Source: Bryobacteraceae bacterium (GTDB taxonomy: Bacteria; Acidobacteriota; Terriglobia; Bryobacterales; Bryobacteraceae). From it: DNA of 11,673 nt. Shown here piece by piece: positions 1 through 7,109 of this stretch (position 1 is the stretch's first letter; every line of letters starts with the position of its first letter). The translations under genes and the position numbers were made by a program. The notes below the pieces were generated by a model. It had not been told where the DNA came from and made no database searches. It saw nothing but the letters and a program-made list of their open reading frames with translations. The stretch spans positions 1 to 11,673 of the forward strand of contig JASHWA010000046.1 of the NCBI GenBank assembly GCA_030044325.1, read 5' to 3'.

Positions 1-434
1 GTTCGGTGATCCTGGCGGATTTGATCGAAAAGATGGCGCCCAAAAATATCGGCATCGGGCAGTTCGTGATCGGTGACCGGAAGGTGCGGCCACGCATGGG
101 CGGCGAATTCAAACGAGACCAGCCCCTGGGCATTTATTTCCAGCTCTACAATTTCCAGATGGACGAGAAAACCCACAAACCGAAGGGGTCCATCGAATAC
201 GATTTTTACAAGGCGGGAACCAATGAGCGCATCGGCGATCCCATCACGGAGGACGTAGCGAGCCAGCTCGCCGCGCCCAACAGCGGTGTGGAAGGCGGCG
301 CGACGCAGATCACGGTGGAGCATTATCTGCCGCTCACCGGTTTCCAGCCCGGAGCGTACACGTTAAAGATTAAGGTGGTGGACAGTCTGGGGAACCAGAC
401 GGTCAACGACACGGCCAGCTTTACGGTACTATGA
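1..434 (+). CDS. GWxTD-domain protein, C-terminal part (5' end outside window)
   Basis: The reading frame is open from the left edge, so the gene starts upstream; the GTG at position 6 is probably internal. The visible ~143 residues contain the segment IGIGQFVIGDRKVRPR followed by beta-rich sequence (GIYFQLYNFQMD, SIEYDFYKAG, GAYTLKIKVVDSLGNQTVND). This matches my recollection of the C-terminal immunoglobulin-like region of acidobacterial GWxTD-domain proteins, which are large exported proteins of unknown function. The GWxTD motif itself would lie upstream and cannot be seen. No catalytic residues are recognisable. The next gene starts 26 bp after the TGA on the same strand, so the two are probably co-transcribed. 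The family assignment is by resemblance; that this is the end of a secreted beta-sandwich protein is more certain than its name. Confidence 0.7.
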   Translation, partial: SVILADLIEKMAPKNIGIGQFVIGDRKVRPRMGGEFKRDQPLGIYFQLYNFQMDEKTHKPKGSIEYDFYKAGTNERIGDPITEDVASQLAAPNSGVEGGATQITVEHYLPLTGFQPGAYTLKIKVVDSLGNQTVNDTASFTVL

Positions 435-460
435 ATTCAGCAGAATAGGATCGATCCGCG

Positions 461-2263
461 ATGCGGAAGTCTTGGATTGCAGTCGGCGCACTGACGGGGA
501 TTTTGCTTACACCGGTCATACGCGCGGGTGCGCCGCCGCCGCTTTCAGGCGACATTCTGGGCCAGGTGCTGGGATCGAACGGCGTGGCGCAGATGGGCGC
601 GACGGTGCTGCTCTACGACCGTTACGACCAGTTGGTGCGGCGCGCGCTGAGCAGCGCGGACGGAAAATTCGCGTTCGACCAGTTGATTCCGGAGTCGTAT
701 TCGATCCGCGTGACGCTTGCCAGCTTCGTTCCGGCGATCCGGCGGAATATCGCGGTGGCGGCCGGTTCGGAGGACGTGCTGCAGATCAATCTCACCAGCT
801 TGTTCAGCACGGTGGACCTGATTTCGTCGGGCCCGTCGCGCGGAACGCTCATGAGCGACGACTGGAAATGGGTGCTGCGCTCTTCGCAATCGACGCGGCC
901 GGTGCTGCGGCTGCTTCCGACGGTGAGCTCGTCTGCGCAGAGCCCGGCCTCGGTTTTCTCGGACACGACCGGGATGGTCACGGTTTCGGCGGGGGACGGC
1001 GAGTCGTTCACGACGGGCAGCCAGCAGTCGATGGGCACGGCGTTCGCGCTGGCGACTTCGCTGTTCGGCACCAGCCGCGTCCTGTTCAGCGGAAACGTGG
1101 GATACATCGGAAGCGCGGGCCTGCCGACCGCGGGATTCCGGACCACCTATGCGCGAACGCGCGACGGCGGCTCGGGACCGCAGGTGACCCTGACGGTCCG
1201 CCAGCTGTATCTTTCCCCGCGCGGCGTCATCAGCGGTCCGGGGCTCGGCGCGGAAGCGGGACCGGCGCTGCGCACGATGTCGCTTTCGATGCGCGACAGC
1301 GTCGATTTGAGCGATAACCTGCGGCTCGATTATGGATTCGGCATGGAATCGGTGTCGTTTATCGACCGGCTGAACTACATGAGCCCTTACGCCCGGCTGA
1401 GTTACGATCTGGGGTCGAAAGGCGTGGTGCGGTTCGGATACAGCAACGGCGCGCCGCCGCTCGGGTTGGCGACGGAAAGCGCGACGCCGGAGCAGGAGAC
1501 GGCGTCGAATGGAGAATTGCTCAACCAGGACCTGGCGGCGCTCGCAACGCTGCCCCGTGTTTCGCTCAATAACGATCATGTGAGCGTGCAGCGCACGCAG
1601 AATTTCGAGCTTGGATATCAGAAAGTTTCCGGTTCGCGAACTTATACCACGGCGGTGTATCGCGAATCGGTGACCAACGCCGCGTTCAATCTCTCCGGAC
1701 CGCAGGGATTTCTGCCGGTGACCGACGCGATGCCGGATCTGGGCACCAACAGCGCGATCTTCGATGTCGGCGCGTTCAATCGAGTGGGATACACGGCGGC
1801 GGTGAAGCAGAATGTGACCGAGCATATCGATGCGTCGGTAGCGGGCGGCGGCACGGGCGCGCTCGCCACGGGCGGCGGGGCGCAAGCCCAAACCGGCGGC
1901 GCCGCGGGTTTACGCGCGACCATTCGCGAAACCGAGAGCCCGTGGGCGACCGTGAGCGTCGGCGCGACCGTCCCGGTTTCGGGCACGCGCATCGTGTCGA
2001 GCTACGGATGGGTGGATCCGGGGACCATGATGCCGGATCATTACTTCATGACCGGCGACGTCAGCCAGGTGACCGGCTGGAACGTTCGCCTGCGGCAGCC
2101 GCTGCCGTTTTTCCCCAGTCTGGCGGGGCGCCTGGAAGCGACGGCGGAGTTGCGCAACATGCTCGCGGCGGGCTACCTTCCGATCGTGAGCGCGTCGGGG
2201 CAGAAAGCGCTGTTGACCAACGCGCCGCGCGCGGTTCGGGGCGGGCTGGCGTTCATTTTCTAA
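461..2263 (+). CDS. Exported carboxypeptidase-regulatory-like domain / outer-membrane barrel protein
   Basis: A 600-residue protein starting at ATG 461, with AGGA ten bases upstream. Residues 1-23 form a signal peptide (MRKS, a hydrophobic core, then IRAGA). Residues ~28-110 look like a carboxypeptidase-regulatory-like beta-sandwich: GDILGQVLGSNG, then DGKFAFDQLIPESYSIRVT. Such domains occur at the N-terminus of TonB-dependent receptors and Oar-like proteins. The rest (~180-600) is rich in alternating polar/aromatic beta-strand sequence, and the protein ends in GGLAFIF; a terminal phenylalanine is the usual signal for outer-membrane barrel assembly. It is much shorter than typical ~1000-residue Oar-like receptors and I see no TonB plug domain. 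It probably sits in the outer membrane, partnered with the upstream GWxTD-type protein. Substrate and function are unknown. Confidence 0.75.
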   Translation: MRKSWIAVGALTGILLTPVIRAGAPPPLSGDILGQVLGSNGVAQMGATVLLYDRYDQLVRRALSSADGKFAFDQLIPESYSIRVTLASFVPAIRRNIAVAAGSEDVLQINLTSLFSTVDLISSGPSRGTLMSDDWKWVLRSSQSTRPVLRLLPTVSSSAQSPASVFSDTTGMVTVSAGDGESFTTGSQQSMGTAFALATSLFGTSRVLFSGNVGYIGSAGLPTAGFRTTYARTRDGGSGPQVTLTVRQLYLSPRGVISGPGLGAEAGPALRTMSLSMRDSVDLSDNLRLDYGFGMESVSFIDRLNYMSPYARLSYDLGSKGVVRFGYSNGAPPLGLATESATPEQETASNGELLNQDLAALATLPRVSLNNDHVSVQRTQNFELGYQKVSGSRTYTTAVYRESVTNAAFNLSGPQGFLPVTDAMPDLGTNSAIFDVGAFNRVGYTAAVKQNVTEHIDASVAGGGTGALATGGGAQAQTGGAAGLRATIRETESPWATVSVGATVPVSGTRIVSSYGWVDPGTMMPDHYFMTGDVSQVTGWNVRLRQPLPFFPSLAGRLEATAELRNMLAAGYLPIVSASGQKALLTNAPRAVRGGLAFIF

Positions 2264-2385
2264 GAGCCGTGTCCTGGGGACTTGAGTCCCGCTTCGAGGG
2301 CAGCGGCGCTAAAGCGCCGCGCGGAGTGAACTCCGCCGTCCTATCGCGTGTGAATTATTGCATAGCATAGCGCTCGCGCGACGCG
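2264..2385. repeat. Convergent intergenic region with three adjacent perfect palindromes
   Basis: This gap lies between two converging genes. It holds three perfect inverted repeats, each with a 2-base centre: GGGACT-tg-AGTCCC at 2277-2290, GCGGCGCT-aa-AGCGCCGC at 2303-2320, and GCGGAGT-ga-ACTCCGC at 2321-2336. The second and third abut directly. All three have the form ...T-NN-A..., so each would fold as a stem closed by a four-base loop beginning T and ending A. A fourth, weaker inverted repeat (TAGCGC / GCGCTA, 2368-2388) covers the stop codon of the minus-strand gene. No T-run follows, so they are not classic intrinsic terminators, but they could end or protect both converging transcripts. 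They look like a short interspersed palindromic element. Confidence 0.8.
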
Positions 2386-4173
2386 CTAAACGTCCAGGCC
2401 GACCGCGCGCATCAGCTCCAGCGCGTTGCTGCGCGTGACCACCCCGGGACGCAGACGGTAATCGAAGCGGATTTCGCCGTTTTCGATGTGATCTTCGAAA
2501 TGCACGTTGATGGCGCGCGGGCCGAGCGATTCGGCGATGTGCGCGAGCGCGAGATCGTGGGTGGTCACCATTCCGATCGCGCCGCGCTCCACCAGGCCGC
2601 GCACCAGCGCTTCGGCGCCGATGCGCCGGTCGTGCGAATTGGTTCCGCTCAACAGTTCATCCAGTAAGAACAGCGTGGGCTTGCCTTCCCGCGAAAGATT
2701 CACGATGTCGCGCAGGCGCTCGATTTCGGCGTAGAAGCGCGAGCGGTTGTCGGCGAGCGAATCCACGGTGCGCAGCGACGCTCCCATCGCCAGCCGCGAA
2801 ATTCGCAGGCGCGAGCAGGTTACCGGCGCGCCCGCCCAGGCGAGCACGGCGTTCAACCCCACGGCGCGCAGCAGCGTGCTCTTGCCGCTCATATTCGATC
2901 CGCTGACGATCCACAGGCACAATTCGCCGCCGATGGCCACATCGTTGGGAATCGAGACCGCGGGCGCGATCAAGGGATGGTGCATGGCGACGGCTTCGAT
3001 CCGCGGGCCGGCGTCTTCGGCCAGTTCGGGAAACGCCGCGGCGGGCCGCTCATAGGCGAAGGTCGCGAGCGAGGACAGCGCTTCAAAGCTGCCGATCGAA
3101 GCGACCCATTGTCCGATGTGCGCGCCCGCGTGGAGCCGCCATTTCTCCACGGCCATGGCGAACTGCGGGATCCACAACAGCGGCGCGGCGACCATGCGGA
3201 AAAACATGTGCAGGCGCGCCGAATCGATGCGCTCCATCCATCCCGATAATGTGCGAATGTGGCGCGATGCGGCGCGGCCATCAAGTTCGAGCGCGCGGCT
3301 GAGCCCGGCGAGCGCGGGCGAGGAAAACGTTTCGCGCTCGATGCGTTCGAGAAGCGCGCGCATGAGCGAAAGATCGCGTCCCGGCGCCGCGACCGCCGCG
3401 ACAATTTCCCGGATTCCGGTGCGCACCGCCATGGTGAACATCATTTCCGCGAGCAGAACCACAAAAAACGGCGTCAGCGGCGCGACCTGCGCGAGCCACA
3501 AGGCGAGCGTGAGCACGCACAGCGCCGAGAGCGCGAAGGCGACCACGCGCGCGCCTGGAAAAAATCGAACCGGCGGGCGCGATCCCCAATGCGCGAGCGC
3601 GGCCGAATCGATCGCCGCGCGAATGTCTTCGCCCACCAGCGCCAGGTCTTCGCGAAACTCGATGCGATCGCGCAGTTCGGCGACGGCCTGCTGGCGCGCG
3701 AGAACTGCTTCGCGGCCGCCGGGAGCGAGCAGCCAGGCGGCGAGCGTCGACTCGCCCGCAGCGGTCCGGGCGGTGGAAATCAGCTCGAACAGCGATGCGC
3801 GGCCGAACAGGTCGAGATCGTCCGCGTAGACGTGGCGCGGATCGCGAAAACGCTCGCCCTGATTCCCTGCCCCGATCCATTGATTGTTGAGGCGCGCCAG
3901 CGCGCGCTCGTAATACGCCGCGCCGCGCGCCGCACGGGAGCGTTCCCCCTCGACGCGATCGTGCAGCCGGGCGAGCGCGATCGAAATCGCCACGGGCGCG
4001 ATCAGCCACCACGCGGAAATCCATCCGGGGCCGAAGGCGATGCCGGCCATGGCGATCCCGATCAGCAGTACCAGCACGCGAAAGTTGCCGACGGCTCGAA
4101 AGCGGCGCTCGGCGCGCGCGTGATCTTCGCGGAAGCGCGCGAGGCGGGATTGATAATTTTCGGAGGGGAGCAA
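2386..4173 (-). CDS. Membrane-anchored MutS-family ATPase without mismatch-recognition domains
   Basis: A 595-residue protein whose C-terminal half is a MutS-type ABC ATPase: Walker A GSNMSGKST (425-433), Walker B LFLLDE (501-506) followed by LLSGTNSHDRR, and the switch histidine in TTHD (537-540). Four hydrophobic segments, ~31-48, 52-69, 206-226 and 231-250, predict two membrane hairpins. The MutS mismatch-recognition and connector domains are absent, as is the Smr nuclease of MutS2. It resembles the poorly studied MutS-like proteins with membrane segments, often grouped as MutS7, that are usually annotated only as 'DNA mismatch repair protein MutS'. A role in mismatch repair should not be assumed. 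The start is TTG (4173) with no Shine-Dalgarno; no in-frame ATG occurs before residue 42, and a -10-like hexamer sits five bases upstream. It is divergent from the Memo-family gene. Confidence 0.85.
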   Translation of the reverse strand: MLPSENYQSRLARFREDHARAERRFRAVGNFRVLVLLIGIAMAGIAFGPGWISAWWLIAPVAISIALARLHDRVEGERSRAARGAAYYERALARLNNQWIGAGNQGERFRDPRHVYADDLDLFGRASLFELISTARTAAGESTLAAWLLAPGGREAVLARQQAVAELRDRIEFREDLALVGEDIRAAIDSAALAHWGSRPPVRFFPGARVVAFALSALCVLTLALWLAQVAPLTPFFVVLLAEMMFTMAVRTGIREIVAAVAAPGRDLSLMRALLERIERETFSSPALAGLSRALELDGRAASRHIRTLSGWMERIDSARLHMFFRMVAAPLLWIPQFAMAVEKWRLHAGAHIGQWVASIGSFEALSSLATFAYERPAAAFPELAEDAGPRIEAVAMHHPLIAPAVSIPNDVAIGGELCLWIVSGSNMSGKSTLLRAVGLNAVLAWAGAPVTCSRLRISRLAMGASLRTVDSLADNRSRFYAEIERLRDIVNLSREGKPTLFLLDELLSGTNSHDRRIGAEALVRGLVERGAIGMVTTHDLALAHIAESLGPRAINVHFEDHIENGEIRFDYRLRPGVVTRSNALELMRAVGLDV

Positions 4174-4235
4174 CTTCGATTGTATTAGGTAGGGGGAGTG
4201 GGGAGCGGGCCGCCGGCGGTGCTGTATTCTGGAAT
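4174..4235. promoter_or_regulatory. Divergent promoter region; -10-like hexamers five bases before both TTG starts
   Basis: This 62-bp spacer must contain the promoters of both flanking genes. On the minus strand TACAAT (plus positions 4179-4184) lies exactly five bases before the TTG start of the MutS-like gene. On the plus strand TATTCT (4225-4230) lies exactly five bases before the TTG of the Memo-family gene. Both fit TANNNT. Neither start has a clear Shine-Dalgarno sequence or a clear -35 box. If these are true -10 elements, transcription would begin at or next to the start codon, giving leaderless mRNAs. This is inference from position and sequence only; the hexamers are short and TATTCT is a weak match. 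Confidence 0.4.
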
Positions 4236-5438
4236 TTGCTCCCCCGCCTGCGCAACAATCTCGATTTTTTCCCTTCCCCGGTTCCCGACAAGCCCGGGCT
4301 CCTGATTCGCGATCCGTTTCATTATTCCGATTCGACGCTGGTGATTCCCGCGGCGCTGGTGGGGTGTATCGAGTTTTTCGACGGCGAGCGCAGCGAACTC
4401 GAGTTGCGCGAGTACCTGGTCCGGCTCACCGGCGACCTGGATGTGAGCGGACTGATGACGCACCTGGTCGAGACACTCTCCGCGGCTGCGTTTTTCGAAG
4501 ACGAAACGTTCGCGCGGCGCAAGGAACAGGCCGAGCGCGAGTTCGCCTCCGCGCCGGTGCGCCACGCGATGCAGGCGGGAGGGGGATATCCGCCCGATGA
4601 GGCGACGCTCCAGGAAACTTTGCGCGGATACATGCAGGGCGCACCGGCGGCGGACGGCCGCGTTGTGGCGATCGCGGCTCCGCATGTCAGCCCGTTCGGC
4701 GGAATCGAAGCTTATCGCGCGGCGTATTCGGCGCTCGCGCCCGCCGATGCCGAGCGCACCTTCGTGATCCTGGGAACTTCGCATTACGGCGAGCCGGATC
4801 GCATCGGGCTGACGCGCAAGCCGTTCGTGACGCCGTTCGGCGAAACCACGCCGGATCTGGCGCTGGTCGATCGGATCGAAAAAGGGGCGGGCGCGGGCGC
4901 GGCGATGGAAGATTACTGTCACGCGATCGAGCATTCGATCGAATTTCAGGTGGTGTTTCTGCAATATCTGTTCGGGCCGAAGATTCGCGTGGTCCCGGTG
5001 CTGTGCGGATCGTATGCGCGGAGCATTTACCTGGGAGGATTGCCGGAGGACAACGAAAGCGTGCGGCGTATTTTCGGCGCGCTGGGCGAAATCGCGGCGC
5101 ACGAAGGCGAGCGGCTGCTGTGGGTGCTGGGGGTGGATATGGCGCATATGGGCCGGCGCTATGGCGACGGATTCGAAGCGCGCGCGGGGGATGGCGAGAT
5201 GCAGATGGTCGAGGCGCGCGACCGCGAGCGTGTGCGCTCGGTCGAATCGGGCGACGCGCGGAGGTTCTGGGAGCGGGTGCAGGAAAATCGCGACGATTTG
5301 AAGTGGTGCGGGTCGGCTCCGATTTACACGTTCATGAAGTCCGTTCCGAATGCGCGCGGAAAGCTGCGGCATTATCAGCAGTGGAACATCGATGAGCAGA
5401 GCGTGGTGAGTTTCGCGGGGATGGAGTTCCACCTGTAA
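4236..5438 (+). CDS. amrB: Memo-family protein (AmmeMemoRadiSam system protein B) with extra N-terminal domain
   Basis: A 400-residue protein. Residues ~140-400 are a Memo domain, the fold shared by human MEMO1 and class III extradiol dioxygenases: APHVSPFGG (His150), GTSHYG (His183), HSIEFQ (His233), DMAHMG (Asp301, His304) and CGSAPIY (Cys358). His150, His183 and Cys358 correspond to the metal-binding His49, His81 and Cys244 of MEMO1. Residues ~1-100 are an added domain; DGERSELELREYLVRLTG and the following helices resemble a PqqD-like winged helix. The usual partners, an AMMECR1-domain protein and a radical SAM protein, are not in this window. The reaction of the bacterial system is not established. 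The start is TTG at 4236 without a Shine-Dalgarno; MLPRLRNNLDF fits my memory of how relatives begin. It is divergent from the MutS-like gene. Confidence 0.88.
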   Translation: MLPRLRNNLDFFPSPVPDKPGLLIRDPFHYSDSTLVIPAALVGCIEFFDGERSELELREYLVRLTGDLDVSGLMTHLVETLSAAAFFEDETFARRKEQAEREFASAPVRHAMQAGGGYPPDEATLQETLRGYMQGAPAADGRVVAIAAPHVSPFGGIEAYRAAYSALAPADAERTFVILGTSHYGEPDRIGLTRKPFVTPFGETTPDLALVDRIEKGAGAGAAMEDYCHAIEHSIEFQVVFLQYLFGPKIRVVPVLCGSYARSIYLGGLPEDNESVRRIFGALGEIAAHEGERLLWVLGVDMAHMGRRYGDGFEARAGDGEMQMVEARDRERVRSVESGDARRFWERVQENRDDLKWCGSAPIYTFMKSVPNARGKLRHYQQWNIDEQSVVSFAGMEFHL

Positions 5439-5475
5439 GTTTCCCGGGTGAGGGTTGTGCGAAGCTAATTTTCAG

Positions 5476-6069
5476 ATGACGGCCCGCTCCCGCCGCGAAA
5501 TGATTCGCTCGCTTGCGATGGGCGTATCGATTTCCACGCTCGGGCACGCTCAGTCTAATGAGGATCAAGCTCGCGATTACGTCGACGAAGAAGGATATAA
5601 GGTTTATTCGACGATAATTCCGCGCGACCCGACAGATCCGGGGCAAACCTTGGTGATCGAGGCCCAGACGTTCTCTTTCGCGATGTGCCTGGCCCCCGAG
5701 GGCGAATCGGCACCAATCCTTGAGCCTGCCATCGCCAACTATCAGGATTTGGCTCGGAGGCGATGGCATTTGATACGCAAGTTCAGTTTGTCGAAGCCGT
5801 ACACGCTGGTCGAAAAGCGTGACCTGGATGGCTATTTCGAAAAAGGCAGCGGCGGGTGGGAAGGCTTTTATTCGCGTTATCCGAAATCGGGCGGGTACTT
5901 CTTCCTTTCTCCCGTGGGGTTCAATTCGAGTAAGGACGTAGCCGTTGTGGCTATGACCCACTCATGCGGCCCGTTATGCGCAGACGGCAAATTTTCTGTT
6001 CTGCGGAAAAAAGACGGCGAATGGAAGCCCCTGGATTGGAAGGGTTCGCGCTGCGTCTGGGCGGCGTGA
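5476..6069 (+). CDS. Small exported protein of unknown function with Tat-like signal
   Basis: A 197-residue protein if it starts at ATG 5476; an in-frame TTG at 5455 would add seven residues but lies against a GAGGG at an unworkable spacing. I prefer the ATG because it places a twin-arginine-like motif, SRREMIR, at residues 5-11, followed by a short hydrophobic stretch and a possible cleavage site after GHA (23-25). The mature part has no domain I recognise. Near the C-terminus are HSCGPLCADG (Cys164, Cys168) and a late cysteine, Cys193, which could form disulfides or bind metal. Sampled 60-base lines are 50-58% GC, against 68-73% in sampled lines of the two genes to its left, so it may be a recent arrival or have different codon use. 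It starts 37 bp after the Memo gene and ends 4 bp from the converging DUF3106 gene. Confidence 0.65.
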   Translation: MTARSRREMIRSLAMGVSISTLGHAQSNEDQARDYVDEEGYKVYSTIIPRDPTDPGQTLVIEAQTFSFAMCLAPEGESAPILEPAIANYQDLARRRWHLIRKFSLSKPYTLVEKRDLDGYFEKGSGGWEGFYSRYPKSGGYFFLSPVGFNSSKDVAVVAMTHSCGPLCADGKFSVLRKKDGEWKPLDWKGSRCVWAA

Positions 6070-6073
6070 CCCT

Positions 6074-6577
6074 TCACTTCTGTTGGTTCGGGTACGGTTT
6101 CATGCCCGGAAATGTCTCGCGGATTACTTTTTGTTCTTCCGGAGAATACTGTTTGCCGAACTCGTCGCCGTACAGGCGGGCGCGGCGGAAATTCGGGGGC
6201 AGGCTGCGGAGATATTGGATTTCTTCGTTGACCGCGCGGCGGCGCTCCGGCGGGAGGCGCTGCATGGTCTCCAGGCGGTTGAGCGCGCGCTGGCGCTGCT
6301 CCGGCGTCATGTTGTCGAAGCGCTGCATCTGCTGCTCGATGCGCGCGCGGCGCTGCGGAGGCAACTTGGCCATCTCTTTTTCGCGCTGCTCCGGCGACAT
6401 TTTCTGGAAGCGCTCGAGCTCCTTCACCGGATCGTTTTTGGGATTTTTCGCGCCTCCGCGATTGGGTTTCACGCGCGGCGCCGGCGGAGGCTTGGGCGGT
6501 TTCTGCGCCGCGGCGGGAGACACCAATCCCCGCACGAGCAGTACGGCCATGGCGGCCATCACCGGGCGCAGGCGCAT
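6074..6577 (-). CDS. DUF3106 exported protein with 18-residue repeats, linked to ECF sigma pair
   Basis: A 167-residue protein. Residues 1-24 are a signal peptide ending SPAAA, followed by a Pro/Lys-rich linker (26-50). The remainder is highly charged helix built from repeats headed by MSPEQR (60), LPPQRR (72), MTPEQR (90), LPPERR (108), LPPNFRR (126) and YSPEEQ (144). From 72 onward the spacing is exactly 18 residues. This is the DUF3106 type of protein. I infer a periplasmic helical-bundle protein, loosely reminiscent of the LTxxQ repeats of Spy/CpxP-type periplasmic proteins, but homology to them is not shown. It starts 4 bp after the anti-sigma factor stop with no strong Shine-Dalgarno, implying translational coupling. 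The context suggests it senses or responds to an envelope signal handled by the sigma/anti-sigma pair. Confidence 0.82.
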   Translation of the reverse strand: MRLRPVMAAMAVLLVRGLVSPAAAQKPPKPPPAPRVKPNRGGAKNPKNDPVKELERFQKMSPEQREKEMAKLPPQRRARIEQQMQRFDNMTPEQRQRALNRLETMQRLPPERRRAVNEEIQYLRSLPPNFRRARLYGDEFGKQYSPEEQKVIRETFPGMKPYPNQQK

Positions 6578-6581
6578 CGGT

Positions 6582-7085
6582 TTACATTGGGTTTGCGCTT
6601 GCCGGCGTCGATGGCGTGGCCGGCATCAGCAGATCCAATTCCTCCAGAGCGTTGGCCACCTGCTCGATGTCCACGTGGTCGGTTTCCATGCGCGTTTGAG
6701 GAGCGGGCGCATGCCTATCGGCCGGCATCTGGGCCAGGAATCCCACCGCGATCACCGCGCACGCCGCGGCGAACGCCGCCGGTTTCCACAGCGCGTAAGG
6801 AACCGCGGGCTGCGCCAGCCGCCGCAACCACCGGCGCCACGCCGGCGCTTCATTTTCGAGTGCGATGCGGGCGTACAGCCGCGCGTTGAAATCCGCCGAC
6901 ACCACCGGGGCCTTCCACCGGCCGAGGGCTTCCCAAACCTCGCGCTGCGCCTCCACCGCGCGAAAACATTGGGGGCAGTTTTCGATGTGCCGCTCCAGTT
7001 CCACGGCCCGCGCCGGCTCCAGTGCGCCGGAACAATAATCGAGCAGGGTCTCGGCCCCGCTTCCCGCGTTCTTCAGGCAATCCAT
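6582..7085 (-). CDS. Zinc-finger anti-sigma factor, single-pass membrane protein
   Basis: A 167-residue protein with an N-terminal zf-HC2 anti-sigma domain: Cys3, then His33-x3-Cys37-x2-Cys40 (HIENCPQC), the same ligand layout as Bacillus RsiW. One transmembrane helix lies at ~102-119 (AAFAAACAVIAVGFLAQM), so the zinc-finger domain is cytoplasmic and residues 120-167 are outside the membrane. The outer part is short, with an acidic helix (VDIEQVANALEELDLL). It should bind and hold the ECF sigma factor encoded 24 bp upstream until an envelope signal releases it. GAGGG lies seven bases before the ATG, a good ribosome binding site. No intramembrane protease gene is in the window, so the release mechanism cannot be seen. 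Confidence 0.9.
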   Translation of the reverse strand: MDCLKNAGSGAETLLDYCSGALEPARAVELERHIENCPQCFRAVEAQREVWEALGRWKAPVVSADFNARLYARIALENEAPAWRRWLRRLAQPAVPYALWKPAAFAAACAVIAVGFLAQMPADRHAPAPQTRMETDHVDIEQVANALEELDLLMPATPSTPASANPM

Positions 7086-7109
7086 GTTCCGTCCCTCGTG
7101 AATGAGCGA

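Noticed and set aside
545..1891. A 448-codon open frame on the minus strand opposite the carboxypeptidase-regulatory-like gene
   Set aside because: Its product is Arg/His-rich and low-complexity, as expected from the complement of a GC-rich gene; the plus-strand protein has a signal peptide and recognisable domains.
2277..2336. Classic intrinsic terminators
   Set aside because: Stems are strong but no T-run follows on either strand, so I report them as palindromic repeats only.
3259..4188. A 309-codon plus-strand frame opposite the MutS-like gene
   Set aside because: The product is Arg-rich and low-complexity; the minus strand encodes the complete Walker motifs and membrane segments.
4185..5432. 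A 415-codon minus-strand frame opposite the Memo-family gene
   Set aside because: It mirrors the Memo coding region, is rich in Arg and His with no family motif, and the plus strand has every Memo metal-site residue.
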